Source of the DNA: Streptomyces hoynatensis
GTDB lineage: Bacteria; Actinomycetota; Actinomycetes; Streptomycetales; Streptomycetaceae
Assembly (NCBI RefSeq): GCF_003626535.1
Contig: NZ_RBAL01000007.1
Location: 1 to 64,000 of the forward strand
DNA length: 64,000 nucleotides
Direction of reading: 5' to 3'
A program made the translations under genes and the position numbers. Shown here in pieces: positions 16,707-25,658 of this stretch; the first letter of the stretch is position 1, and the number at the start of each line of letters is the position of its first letter. A model generated the notes under the pieces. That model did no database searches. It had not been told where the DNA came from and was given only the letters and a program-made list of their open reading frames with translations.

Positions 16707-17069
16707 CCTCGCCGCCCTTCCTCGCCGGTGCGGCTGCGCACCGGCGCCACCTCCGGGCCACCCGCGGTCACGCGCCGCCGCGCCGCCGCGCCCGGCATGC
16801 GGCGGGTGCGGCATGCGGTGGCGTGGGGGGACGGGACGGCGCGCGGCGCGCGACCCACGCGGTCCACGCCGGTCCGCGCGCCTCACGTTCGCGACGCGAG
16901 CGGCGTGCGCGAGGTGAGCCGTGCGGCCCGGTGAGCCGGGTGGCCCGGGTGGCCCACGCGGTCGGCGCGATCCGGCACGACCCGCGCGAAGTGCGTGAAT
17001 CCACCGAATCACGCGAACCACGTGATATCGGACTCCACCGTACGGTGGGCGGCGAGGCGGTGCCCTGCG
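16707..17069. other. Spacer upstream of egtA, with a 14-bp palindrome
   Basis: A 363-base gap between the amidohydrolase and ergothioneine genes, very rich in GCGC/CACGC words and without a convincing coding frame. At 17035-17048 there is a perfect palindrome CCACCGTACGGTGG, 21 bases beyond the end of the amidohydrolase gene. It may be a small terminator. The egtA promoter must lie in this gap, but no clear -35/-10 pair was found. Confidence 0.45.
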
Positions 17070-18257
17070 CTATGCGGCCAGTCGGCGCACGGCGAGCTCC
17101 GCGTACAGCGCGGCCCCGTCGGGCAGCACCGACTCGTCGAAGGCGGCGAGCGGCGAGTGGTTGACGGGTGCGCTCCCCGGGTCGGCGCCCGGCGGGGTGG
17201 CGCCGAGGAAGAGCATCGCGCCCGGCACCTCGTCGATGACGCGCGAGAAGTCCTCGGCGCCCAGGATCGGATTCTCCAGCGGCTCGAAGCGCTCCTCGCC
17301 GTGCACCTCACGGACGGTCCTGGCGGCGAACTCTGCCTCCGCCGCGTCGTTGACCGTCACCGGGTACTGGTGGGTGAACTCGGCGTCCACCTCCAGGCCG
17401 TGCGCGGCGGCCACGCCCCGGCACACGGCGAGCGTCCCCTCCCGGAGCCGCTCCAGGGCCACGGCGGAGAAGCAGCGGATGGTGGCGGCGAAGGTGGCGG
17501 TGTCGGGGATGATGTTCGTGGCCGTGCCCGCGTGGAAGGTGCCGACGGTCAGCACGACCGGCTCGAACACGTCGAAGGAACGGGTGACGAAGGTCTGGAG
17601 CGCGGTGACCATCTCGCAGGCCGCCGGGATCGGGTCCTTCGCCAGGTGGGGAACGGAGCCGTGGCCGCCCGCCCCGCGGACGGTCACCCGCAGCACGTTC
17701 GAGGAGGCCATCGCCGGGCCGCCGCGCACGGTGAAGAGGCCGGAAGGCCAGGTGTGCGACATGACGTGCAGCGCGTACGCGGCCACCGGGCGCTCCCCGG
17801 CGGCGTCGAGCACCCCCTCGGCCAGCATCCGCCCGGCCCCGTCGTAGCCCTCCTCGCCCGGCTGGAACATGAACACGACGTTCCCCGCCAGCCGGTCCCG
17901 GTGCGCCGAGAGCAGCCGCGCGGCCCCCGCCAGCATCGCGGTGTGCAGGTCGTGGCCGCAGGCGTGCATCCGCTCCACGGGGGCGGCGAAGGGCAGCCCG
18001 GTGCGCTCGGCCACGGGCAGCGCGTCCATGTCGCCGCGCAGCAGCACCGTGGGGCCGGGGCGGGCGCCGCGGAGCAGTCCGGTGACGGAGCTGAGGCTCT
18101 CGCCGGTGGAGATCTCCAGCGGGAGCCCGTCGAGGGCGGCCAGGACGGTCTCCTGGGTGCGCGGCAGGTCGAGTCCCACCTCGGGGACGGCGTGCAGGCG
18201 GCGGCGCAGCCGCGTGAGGTCGTCGGTCAGGGCCCTGGCGTCTTCGGTGAGGTTCAT
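17070..18257 (-). CDS. M20 family amidohydrolase
   Basis: A 395-residue metal-dependent amidohydrolase of the M20D/hippurate hydrolase (AbgB, IAA-amino-acid hydrolase) group that cleaves N-acyl amino acids or related amides in the cytoplasm. Metal ligands lie in LLRGDMDALPV (Asp), HACGHDLHTAML (Cys/His) and QPGEEGYDGAGRML (Glu pair); the lid domain begins near MASSNVLRVTVRGAGGHGS. The C-terminal GAEDFSRVIDEVPGA with the final His in VNHSPLAAFDE is also typical. ATG start. The natural substrate cannot be told. It is transcribed alone, or with the SEDS gene located 72 bases upstream on the same strand. Confidence 0.9.
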   Translation of the reverse strand: MNLTEDARALTDDLTRLRRRLHAVPEVGLDLPRTQETVLAALDGLPLEISTGESLSSVTGLLRGARPGPTVLLRGDMDALPVAERTGLPFAAPVERMHACGHDLHTAMLAGAARLLSAHRDRLAGNVVFMFQPGEEGYDGAGRMLAEGVLDAAGERPVAAYALHVMSHTWPSGLFTVRGGPAMASSNVLRVTVRGAGGHGSVPHLAKDPIPAACEMVTALQTFVTRSFDVFEPVVLTVGTFHAGTATNIIPDTATFAATIRCFSAVALERLREGTLAVCRGVAAAHGLEVDAEFTHQYPVTVNDAAEAEFAARTVREVHGEERFEPLENPILGAEDFSRVIDEVPGAMLFLGATPPGADPGSAPVNHSPLAAFDESVLPDGAALYAELAVRRLAA

Positions 18258-18329
18258 GGCGCCTCGCGTTCTCGAACGGGGGGTGGGTCGGGCACCGGCC
18301 GCCCGGGGGCGGCCGAAGAGCGAGGGTGA

Positions 18330-19784
18330 TCACAGGACTTCGGGGCGGCGGGCGTCGTGATCGCGGATCACCGGCGTCAGGATGGTGGCGTTCCCCGCCG
18401 GCTGGGTGGACGCCTTGCCCGCGGTGTCGCTGACCCGGATCAGCAGCGCCACCAGCAGGAAGTTGGCCACCGTCGAGGAGCCGCCCTGCGCGAGGAAGGG
18501 CAGCGCCTTGCCGGTCAGCGGGATCAGTCCGGTGACGCCGCCGGCGACGACGAAGACCTGGAGCACCAGCACCGTGGACAGGCCGGCGGCGAGCAGCTTC
18601 CCGAACGGGTCCGTGGCGGCCAGGGCCGCGGCGTACCCGCGCTGGGCGAGCAGCACGTACAGCAGCACCACCAGCGTGACCCCGGCGAGGCCGAGTTCCT
18701 CGCCGACGGTGGCCAGGATGAAGTCGCTACGCCCGGCGAAGCCCACCAGGTAGGAGTGGCCCTGGCCGAGGCCGGTGCCCATCAGGTGCCCGCTGCCGAA
18801 GCTGAACAGCGACTGCGCGGATTGGTCGGAGATCAGGCCGGGCGGGCGCTGGTCGGGCGGCAGGAAGATGTCCATCGGGTGCAGCCAGGCCTGGACGCGG
18901 CCCTTGACGTGGGGCTGGGTGGTGGCCACCACGAAGGTGCCGGCCGCGGCCATCAGCCCGCCGAGCACGACCCAGCTGGTGCGTTCCGTGGCGATGTAGA
19001 GCATGACGATGAACACCGCGAAGAAGATCAGCGAGGTGCCCAGGTCGCGTTCGTAGAACAGCACGACCAGGCTGACCGCCCACACGAGCAGCACCGGGCC
19101 CGCGTTGCGGCCCCTGGGCAGGGCGAGGCCGAGGAAGCGGCGGCCGACCAGGGCGAGAGCGTCGCGGTTGGCCATCAGATAGCTGGCGAAGAACACCACG
19201 ATCATGACCTTGACGAACTCGCCGGGCTGCACGGACAGCGGGCCCAGGGTGATCCAGCGCTTGGCGCCGAACTGGTCGGCGCCGAAGAACGCCGGCGCCA
19301 TCAGCAGCAGCATCGCGACCGCCATGCCCAGGTAGGTGTACCGCTGGAGGACGCGGTGGTGGCGCAGCACGGCCAGGACCGCGATCAGCAGCGCGACCCC
19401 GATCAGGGTCCAGGTCACCTGGTCGGAGGCGACGGGCGCCGACTGGTAGTTCTCCGCCGGGTAGTGCTGGGCGTAGGCGTAGTCGAGGCGGTCCATCAGG
19501 ACCAGGCCGAGGCCGGTGAGCAGCACGGTGATCGGCAGGATCAGCGGGTCGGCGTGCCGGGCGAAGCGGCGCACCGCGAGGTGTGCGGCGAGGGCGGCGG
19601 CGCCCAGGCCCAGCGTGTACCAGGGCAGGGCGGAGGGGACCTTCTCGTACATGGCCAGCCCGGCCGCCGCGTGCCCGAAGCCGGCGATGGCCACGGCGAA
19701 CAGGACGAGGACGAGTTCGGTGTTGCGCCGGCGGGCCACCCACCGCCGGACCTCGTGCCGGCCGTCGCGCCTGCCCTCGCGCAT
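18330..19784 (-). CDS. SEDS family peptidoglycan polymerase (FtsW/RodA/SpoVE)
   Basis: A 484-residue membrane protein with about ten helices. SEDS proteins polymerise glycan strands from lipid II and work with a partner class B transpeptidase. Characteristic blocks are AKRWITLGPLSVQPGEFVKV, LFYERDLGTSLIFFAVF (with the catalytic-type Asp), QSLFSFGSGHLMGTGLGQG, the D/E-rich DFILATVGEELGLAG, and the end segment TGKALPFLAQGGSSTVANFL. Streptomyces carry several paralogues (FtsW, RodA, and sporulation-specific ones). No penicillin-binding protein gene adjoins this copy, so which complex it serves is unclear. The start at 19784 has no nearby alternative with a better site. Confidence 0.92.
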   Translation of the reverse strand: MREGRRDGRHEVRRWVARRRNTELVLVLFAVAIAGFGHAAAGLAMYEKVPSALPWYTLGLGAAALAAHLAVRRFARHADPLILPITVLLTGLGLVLMDRLDYAYAQHYPAENYQSAPVASDQVTWTLIGVALLIAVLAVLRHHRVLQRYTYLGMAVAMLLLMAPAFFGADQFGAKRWITLGPLSVQPGEFVKVMIVVFFASYLMANRDALALVGRRFLGLALPRGRNAGPVLLVWAVSLVVLFYERDLGTSLIFFAVFIVMLYIATERTSWVVLGGLMAAAGTFVVATTQPHVKGRVQAWLHPMDIFLPPDQRPPGLISDQSAQSLFSFGSGHLMGTGLGQGHSYLVGFAGRSDFILATVGEELGLAGVTLVVLLYVLLAQRGYAAALAATDPFGKLLAAGLSTVLVLQVFVVAGGVTGLIPLTGKALPFLAQGGSSTVANFLLVALLIRVSDTAGKASTQPAGNATILTPVIRDHDARRPEVL

Positions 19785-19879
19785 CTCCGCTCCGCCCCCT
19801 GCCCTCTCCCGCGCCGCACGGGGGGCGGCGCACTGTCGGGCAACCTACCCGTGGCCGGGTTCCGCGTCACCAGGGGGCC

Positions 19880-20062
19880 GCCGCGGACCGCGGGGGGCGC
19901 GGAAGGGGTGGGGCGGGGGCACGGCAGGGGCGCGGGCGGAGCGCCGGGGCGCGAGCGGAGCGTGGGCGGACCGCCGGGGCGCGGGCGGGGGAACGGCCGG
20001 GAGGACGGCCCAGGGAACGGCCGGGGGAAGGGCAGGGGAACGGCCGGGGGGAAGGGCAGGCG
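19880..20062. repeat. G-rich degenerate tandem repeat between SEDS and M6 protease genes
   Basis: Repeated words GGGGAACGGCCGGGGGGAAGGGCAGG and GCGCGGGCGGAGCGCCGGG in imperfect tandem. The plus strand is strongly G-biased. It fills nearly the whole gap. No gene or promoter is visible in it. Confidence 0.6.
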
Positions 20063-20065
20063 CGG

Positions 20066-21403
20066 TCACCAGCGGCTGACCCGCACCCGGTGCCGCCCGG
20101 AGGAATCGGCGTCGAGCACCTCGACGCTGACCCCGGCCTCCGCGTCGCGGAAGGTCTCGCCCGGCACGAAGGGGGCGTCGGTCAGCTGGGCCGTCACCTG
20201 CGGGTCGGGAACGGCCTGGCAGCCCTCGCTGCCCGGCGTCGCGTCCTGCACGGTGACCGGGCCGAAGCCGCTCCGGGTGACCGTGCTGATCCGGGAGACG
20301 AGGACGCCGGGGCGGCAGACCACCTCGTCGAGCGCCCCCGGCGTGCGCACCTCGATCGCGAGCGCCTCGTGGTCGCCGGTGCGCACCGCGAGCAGTCGCG
20401 TGCCCCCGGTGCCCGCGGCGCCGACGGGCGTGAGGACGTGCTCGCTCGTGCCCGGCTCGGCCACGCAGTCGACCTGGCCGGGGAGCAGCCAGCCCAGCTT
20501 CCACTTGTGCCAGGCGAGGAAGTCGTTGGGCGGACCCCAGTCCTGCTCCATCACGTCCCAGTGGCCGGTCAGCTGCGGGGGGCGGCCCGCGCCGGTCCAG
20601 TACAGGTCGGGCAGGCCGAAGACGTGGCCGTTCTCGTGGACGAGGACCCGGTGCTCGGCGGGTCCAGGCTGGCGGCTCCAGATGAAACTGACGTTGCGCA
20701 GCGGCCCCTCCGCGGTGGCCACGAGGTCGCGGCCGGGGAAGGAGACGGAGAGCACGCGCTCGGTGGCGGGCGGGCCCGCGTTGGGGGTGGCGAGGACGTT
20801 GACCAGGTCGTAGTCCGAGAAGTCCACGGGGGCGGCCCCCTCCCGCGGCCCGTCCCGGCCGCGGCCCCGCTCCCCGGCCGCGCCCCCCCGTGCGCCGCCG
20901 GCCGCCGGGGGCGGCTCGTCCAGCGCGGCGACGATCTCGCGCAGCAGCCGGTTGTAGCCCTGCTCGTCGTCGGGGCGCCAGCCGGCGCCGCGGTCTATGC
21001 CGTAGTCCTCGAAGGGCTGGGACATGCGCAGCCAGCGGTGCACCGGGACGGCCCGGTAGCGCAGCCGCCCGTAGGAGCTCTCGGCGAACTGCTCGGCGGT
21101 CTCCGGGAAGAACTCGGCGAAACGCTCCCGCGTGCTGATCGTGGCGGGCGCGTCGGGGAAGTCGATGAAGACGGTGAGGGCCGACACGGTGCCCGTGCTC
21201 GGCGAGAAGCCGGGGCCGGTGGGCAGGGACTCGCCGAGCCCGCCCGCGGCCTGTGCGCCGGGGGCCGGTGCGCACGCCGTGTCGGGCGCGGGTGCGCTCG
21301 CGGTGCCCGTCAGCGGCGCCCCGAGGCCGGGGGCGGTGCCGAGCACCAGGACCAGGGTGCCGCCGGCGGAGAGCACCGCACGGCGGCCGGGTATCGGCGG
21401 CAT
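20066..21403 (-). CDS. Secreted M6 family metalloprotease (immune inhibitor A-like)
   Basis: A 445-residue secreted zinc protease. The N-terminus is a signal peptide with adjoining arginines (GRRAVLSAGGTLVLVLG), possibly a Tat signal, followed by an Ala/Pro-rich segment. The M6 domain begins near LTVFIDFPD; the zinc site HENGH is in RVLVHENGHVFGLPDLYW, and the further conserved GHWDVMEQDWGPPNDF and HKWKLGWL follow. A low-complexity Gly/Arg insert (GGARGGAAGERGRGRDG) interrupts the middle. The start is uncertain: ATG 21403 and ATG 21433 are both in frame with weak ribosome sites. The target protein is unknown. It is divergent from hrdD. Confidence 0.85.
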   Translation of the reverse strand: MPPIPGRRAVLSAGGTLVLVLGTAPGLGAPLTGTASAPAPDTACAPAPGAQAAGGLGESLPTGPGFSPSTGTVSALTVFIDFPDAPATISTRERFAEFFPETAEQFAESSYGRLRYRAVPVHRWLRMSQPFEDYGIDRGAGWRPDDEQGYNRLLREIVAALDEPPPAAGGARGGAAGERGRGRDGPREGAAPVDFSDYDLVNVLATPNAGPPATERVLSVSFPGRDLVATAEGPLRNVSFIWSRQPGPAEHRVLVHENGHVFGLPDLYWTGAGRPPQLTGHWDVMEQDWGPPNDFLAWHKWKLGWLLPGQVDCVAEPGTSEHVLTPVGAAGTGGTRLLAVRTGDHEALAIEVRTPGALDEVVCRPGVLVSRISTVTRSGFGPVTVQDATPGSEGCQAVPDPQVTAQLTDAPFVPGETFRDAEAGVSVEVLDADSSGRHRVRVSRW

Positions 21404-21696
21404 GCGTCCACGATGGGCAGGGGGCCAGGCCATCGCCCGCCGAGTGACGCGTTCGGGTGTCCGGACGGGGACGCAACTATCGCGCGGCGCCGTTCGTCTT
21501 CAGGGAAGAGAGAACCAGGCAGGGCCGGCGCGTGAGCGGGCAGGGTACTGCATCGCCGAGAAAAGATGCGCTGCTTGGGAATTCTGTCCGGATTCCCGTC
21601 GTTGATTGTTACGGACATGGAAGGCAAGGGCGCCTCCCCGTCCGGTCCGAGAAGGACTCTTCGATGGAGCTTTGATCACTTCGCAAGGGAGCACGT

Positions 21697-22710
21697 ATGG
21701 CAACCCGTGCCGTCGCCCGGCGTCCGGACACCGACGAGCGTGTCGAGACGACGGGCAGTGTCCGATCCAGCGCGGGCGGTGACGCCCTGGAGCGGGACCT
21801 GGTCGGGATGTATCTCGATGAGATAGCCCGCACGCCTTTGCTGGACGCGGCGCAAGAAGTCGAGCTCTCCCTCGCGATCGAGGCCGGCCTGTACGCGGAG
21901 CGCATCCTCGAAGGCGAGGAGCAGCCGGCCGCGGACAGCGCCGCCGCCTCGGCCACGCGCGAGGAGCTCAAGGCGCTCGTCGCCGCGGGCGAGCGCGCCA
22001 AGGACGTCTTCATCCGGTCCAACCTGCGGCTGGTCGTGGCCGTCGCCCGGCGGTACCCGCGCAGCGGCCTGCCCCTGCTCGACCTGATCCAGGAGGGCAA
22101 CGCCGGCCTGGTCAGGGCGGTCGAGAAGTTCGACTACAGCAAGGGCTTCAAGTTCTCCACGTACGCGACGTGGTGGATTCGCCAGGCCATCACGCGGTCG
22201 ATCGCCGACCAGTCCCGCACCATCAGGCTGCCCGTCCACCTGGTCGAGGAGCTGGGCCGAATCCGGCGCGTGCAGCGGGAGTTCAACCGCGAGCACGGCC
22301 GCGAGCCCGAGCCGGCCGAGATCGCGGCCGACCTCGGCTCCACGCCGGAGCGAGTGCAGGACGTGCTGGACTGGGCGCGCGACCCGGTGAGTCTGAACAT
22401 GTCGGTCGACGACGAGGGCGAGACCCAGTTCGGCGACCTGCTGGAGGACACCTCGGCCGCCTCCCCGGAGCAGTCGGTGATGGTGATGATGCGCCGGGAG
22501 GGGCTCGAGGACCTCATCGGGCGCCTCGACCCGCGCACCGCGGCCATCATCAGGGCCAGGTACGGCATCGAGGACGGCCGCGAGCGCACGCTGACCGAGG
22601 TCGGCAAGCAGCACGGCCTGACCCGGGAGCGGATCCGGCAGATCGAGAAGCACGCCCTCCTGGAGCTGAAGCGGATGGCGAGCGACTCCGGTTTCGACGC
22701 GGCGGCCTGA
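21697..22710 (+). CDS. hrdD: RNA polymerase principal-type sigma factor HrdD
   Basis: A 337-residue group 2 sigma factor. The start MATRAVARR and region 1.2 (ERDLVGMYLDEIARTPLL) are close to HrdD of S. coelicolor as I recall it. Region 2 follows (LRLVVAVARRYPRSGLPLLD, then FSTYATWWIRQAITRSIAD, which contacts the -10 box), then region 3, then region 4 with the -35-binding helix-turn-helix RTLTEVGKQHGLTRERIRQ. Unlike HrdB there is no long N-terminal region. HrdD is dispensable in S. coelicolor and is transcribed by stress-linked ECF sigma factors. ATG start with AAGGGAG upstream. It is followed by a strong terminator and then by a TetR/exporter pair, the usual Streptomyces arrangement. Confidence 0.93.
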   Translation: MATRAVARRPDTDERVETTGSVRSSAGGDALERDLVGMYLDEIARTPLLDAAQEVELSLAIEAGLYAERILEGEEQPAADSAAASATREELKALVAAGERAKDVFIRSNLRLVVAVARRYPRSGLPLLDLIQEGNAGLVRAVEKFDYSKGFKFSTYATWWIRQAITRSIADQSRTIRLPVHLVEELGRIRRVQREFNREHGREPEPAEIAADLGSTPERVQDVLDWARDPVSLNMSVDDEGETQFGDLLEDTSAASPEQSVMVMMRREGLEDLIGRLDPRTAAIIRARYGIEDGRERTLTEVGKQHGLTRERIRQIEKHALLELKRMASDSGFDAAA

Positions 22711-22728
22711 GCCGGCCGATCGCCTCAC

Positions 22729-22757
22729 GCCCCGGCGCCGCGGCGAGGCGCCGGGGC
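22729..22757 (+). terminator. Terminator after hrdD
   Basis: Perfect 11-bp inverted repeat (GCCCCGGCGCC, 7-base loop) starting 19 bases after the hrdD stop. Strong hairpin without a U tract, as is usual in this genus. Confidence 0.7.
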
Positions 22758-22833
22758 AGGTTTGTCGGGGCAGGTTTGTCGGGCGGATTCGCCGGGGCGG
22801 GTTTGCCGGGCGGATTCGCCGGGGCGGGTTTGC
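22752..22833. repeat. Alternating 14/13-bp tandem repeat downstream of hrdD
   Basis: Two copies of CGGGGCAGGTTTGT (22752-22779), then CGGGCGGATTCGC and CGGGGCGGGTTTGC alternating twice (22780-22833). The array starts inside the hrdD terminator stem. The remaining gap to the tetR gene (to 23029) contains no gene; it must hold the tetR promoter. Confidence 0.85.
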
Positions 22834-23029
22834 CGGGGCCGGGCCCCGGCCGGCGGGCGCGGCGGGGAGCCGCGCGCGGGCCGCCCGGAACGCCCCCTTC
22901 GCTCGATGTGACGCAGGACACAACTCTCGCCGAAATAACCGGGGAGCCCCTGTCCGTTTGTATCGGTGTCCGACTCAACCAGGGACTGATTCCCCGGTTG
23001 TTCCGACGCCCAGGAGACGAGGTTCCACC

Positions 23030-23671
23030 GTGAGCGACACCCTTGCCGACGCCCGGCCGCGCCTGCGGGCCGACGCGGCGCGCAATCGCGAGCGCATCCT
23101 CGCCGCCGCCAGGGAGACCTTCGTCCTGCACGGCCCGGACGCCCCCCTGGATGAAATCGCTCGACGGGCGGGCGTCGGAAATGCCACGCTGTACCGGCAT
23201 TTTCCGGACCGGGCGTCGCTGACCGCGCACGTCCTGCTGTACGTGAACCAGCGCATCATCGACAACGCCCAGCGGGCCATGGAGGAGCAGAACGACCCCT
23301 TCGAGACGCTGCGCGGACTCGTGCTCAACGCCGCCGAAGAGCGCCTCGGCGGACTGTGCTCGATTCTGGCCCCCGCCCTCGACGCCGAGGACACCAGGCT
23401 GCGGGACAGCATGCGGCGCATGCAGGAGGTGACCCAGCAGGTCATCGACCGGGCCCACCAGTCCGGCCAACTGCGGCCCGATGTCGACTCGGGGGACCTG
23501 CTCCTCGCCATCAGCCGGCTGACGCTGCCCCTGCCGGGCACGCGCTGCGGCGACGCGCTGCTCACCCGCCGGCATTTGCAGATCTTCCTGGACGGCCTGC
23601 GCACGCCCGTACGCAGCACGCTCCCGGGGGAGCCCAAGACTCTGGCAGACCTCAAGGGAGAGTTCTGCTGA
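23030..23671 (+). CDS. TetR family transcriptional regulator
   Basis: A 213-residue regulator. The N-terminal TetR helix-turn-helix spans about residues 17-63 (RERILAAARETFVLHG, then LDEIARRAGVGNATLYRHF). The C-terminal helices form a ligand-binding domain of the SbtR type. The GTG at 23030 follows AGGAGACGAGG at good spacing. It lies 138 bases upstream of, and co-directional with, a drug exporter of the MFS type, so it is probably the local repressor of that exporter, relieved by a transported compound. The ligand is unknown. Confidence 0.92.
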   Translation: MSDTLADARPRLRADAARNRERILAAARETFVLHGPDAPLDEIARRAGVGNATLYRHFPDRASLTAHVLLYVNQRIIDNAQRAMEEQNDPFETLRGLVLNAAEERLGGLCSILAPALDAEDTRLRDSMRRMQEVTQQVIDRAHQSGQLRPDVDSGDLLLAISRLTLPLPGTRCGDALLTRRHLQIFLDGLRTPVRSTLPGEPKTLADLKGEFC

Positions 23672-23809
23672 TCCCCAGCCACCACCGGTAGCCGACGCGG
23701 CGCTGAGTTTTCCCACCGCGCCGAGTCTGCCCCTGTGTCCCTTCCGCACGCCCGACATTCCGCGATTCTTCGTCACTCTTCGCCATACGTAACGTGAGGT
23801 AACTCCCCT

Positions 23810-25339
23810 ATGCCACCCCAGCAAGCCGTGAGCCCGGCTCACAGCGCTCTGGACCCCAGGCGCTGGACGGCTCTGATATTCATCGCCCTCGCTCAGCTGA
23901 TGGTGGTGCTCGACGCCACGATCGTGAACATCGCGCTGCCCTCGGCCCAGGCCGACCTGGAGATCTCCGACGCCAACCGGCAGTGGGTGATCACCGCTTA
24001 CGCCCTGGCGTTCGGCGGCCTGCTGCTCTTCGGCGGCCGCGTCTCCGACCTGTGGGGACGGCGCAGGGCCTTCGTCATCGGCCTCATCGGCTTCGCCCTC
24101 GCCTCCGCGCTGGGCGGCGCCGCGCAGAACGAGGCCATGATGTTCTCCTCCCGCGCCCTCCAGGGCATCTTCGGGGCCATGCTCGCCCCGGCCGCCCTGT
24201 CCCTGCTGACGGTGCTGTTCACCGACCCCAAGGAACGCGCCAAGGCGTTCGGCGTCTTCGGCGCCATCGCGGGCGCCGGCGCGGCCGTCGGCCTGCTGCT
24301 CGGCGGCACGCTGACCGACTACCTGGACTGGCGCTGGACGTTCTTCGTGAACATTCCCTTCGCCGCCGTGGCCGCCCTCGGCGCGCTGCTGGTGATCCGC
24401 GAGCCGATGCAGGCGCGCAACCACTCCCCGCTGGACATCCCCGGCGTGCTCCTGGCGTCCCTCGGCCTGGTGTCCCTGGTCTACGCCTTCAGCCGCGCCG
24501 AGCAGGAGAGCTGGGGCGAGTCCGTCACCGTGGCCATGTTCGTCCTGTCCGCCGTGCTGCTGGCGACGTTCGTCGTGGTGGAGTCCCGGGTGAAGGCCCC
24601 GCTCCTGCCGCTGCGCGTGGTGACCGACCGCAACCGCGGCGGCTCGTACCTCTCGCTCGGCCTGGCGGTCATCGGGATGTTCGGCCTGTTCCTCTTCCTG
24701 ACGTACTACCTCCAGATCGTCCGCGACTACTCGCCGGTCAAGACCGGCCTGGCCTTCCTGCCGATGGTGGCGGGCATGGTCACCGGCTCGACGCAGATCG
24801 GCGCCCGCCTGGTGACGCGCGTCTCGCCGCGCCGCCTGATGGTGCCCGGCATGCTCACCGCCTCGCTCGGCATGCTGCTGCTGACCCAGCTGGAGGTGGA
24901 CAGCTCCTACGCGGCGATCATCCTGCCGGCCGAGCTGCTGATCGGCCTGGGGATGGGCACCACGTTCATGCCCGCGATGAGCATGGCCACCTCGAACGTC
25001 CGGCCCACCGACGCGGGCGTCGCCTCGGCGATGGTCAACGTGTCCCAGCAGGTCGGCGGCGCCATCGGCACCGCGGCGCTGAACACGGTGGCCGCCAGCG
25101 CAACCACGTCGTACTTCGCCTCCCACGCGGCGGGCGCGACGGACCCGCAGCTGGCCCAGTTCCAGGCCATGGTGCACGGCTACACCTCGGCGATCTGGTG
25201 GGCGTTCGGCATCCTGCTCGCCGCCGCCGCGACCGCCGCTGTGCTGGTCAACAGCAAGGTCGAGCGGTCGGCGGGTCACGCCGACGGCGACACGTCCGCC
25301 TCCGACGAGAGCACCCCGCTCCCGGCGATGGCGCACTGA
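23810..25339 (+). CDS. MFS exporter, DHA2 (EmrB/QacA, 14-helix) family
   Basis: A 509-residue inner membrane drug/proton antiporter with fourteen predicted helices. DHA2 signatures are present: LDATIVNIALPSAQADL (motif D1), GRVSDLWGRRRAF (motif A between helices 2 and 3) and GLLLGGTLTDYLDWRWTFFVN (motif C into the next loop). The long C-terminal half ends with a short acidic tail. ATG start with GTGAGGTAA upstream. It is paired with the preceding TetR gene and followed by a strong terminator. Likely substrates are hydrophobic antibiotics or cationic compounds, but specificity cannot be read from sequence. Confidence 0.92.
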   Translation: MPPQQAVSPAHSALDPRRWTALIFIALAQLMVVLDATIVNIALPSAQADLEISDANRQWVITAYALAFGGLLLFGGRVSDLWGRRRAFVIGLIGFALASALGGAAQNEAMMFSSRALQGIFGAMLAPAALSLLTVLFTDPKERAKAFGVFGAIAGAGAAVGLLLGGTLTDYLDWRWTFFVNIPFAAVAALGALLVIREPMQARNHSPLDIPGVLLASLGLVSLVYAFSRAEQESWGESVTVAMFVLSAVLLATFVVVESRVKAPLLPLRVVTDRNRGGSYLSLGLAVIGMFGLFLFLTYYLQIVRDYSPVKTGLAFLPMVAGMVTGSTQIGARLVTRVSPRRLMVPGMLTASLGMLLLTQLEVDSSYAAIILPAELLIGLGMGTTFMPAMSMATSNVRPTDAGVASAMVNVSQQVGGAIGTAALNTVAASATTSYFASHAAGATDPQLAQFQAMVHGYTSAIWWAFGILLAAAATAAVLVNSKVERSAGHADGDTSASDESTPLPAMAH

Positions 25340-25366
25340 CCCCAGGGGCCACGGCCCCCCTCACCC

Positions 25367-25397
25367 GGCCCCCCTCGGCACACCGCCGAGGGGGGCC
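25367..25397 (+). terminator. Terminator after the MFS exporter gene
   Basis: Perfect 13-bp inverted repeat GGCCCCCCTCGGC with a 5-base loop, 27 bases after the stop codon. The rest of the gap up to 25658 shows no gene. Confidence 0.75.
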
Positions 25398-25658
25398 GCG
25401 CATTCCCGGGACCGCACTTCCCGCCGCTTGCCCGCGCCCTGACGGCGGCGGCAGCATGAGAGTGCCGGTGCCCCCGGACGCGCCCGACGCTCCGGGGTCA
25501 CCGGTCGCAGGCGCTCGCGCGCGCGGGGAGGCGAGTCGCGGGCTCCCGCCGGCGAACCCGGCGCGAGGGGGCAGTCCCGGTACCCCGCCGCGCCCCTCGC
25601 CAACCCCCGTGCAGCGAACGTTTATCGGACGTCAATCGCCGGGCAGCAGGCTGCTCGC

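Noticed and set aside
17035..17048. Palindrome CCACCGTACGGTGG as an operator for egtA
   Set aside because: It lies more than 300 bases upstream of egtA and just beyond the amidohydrolase stop, so a terminator or chance is more likely; kept only as a note.
22550..25336. 928-codon minus-strand frame opposite hrdD, tetR and the exporter
   Set aside because: His/Gln/Gly-rich antisense product of three well-supported genes; it is an artefact of codon bias.
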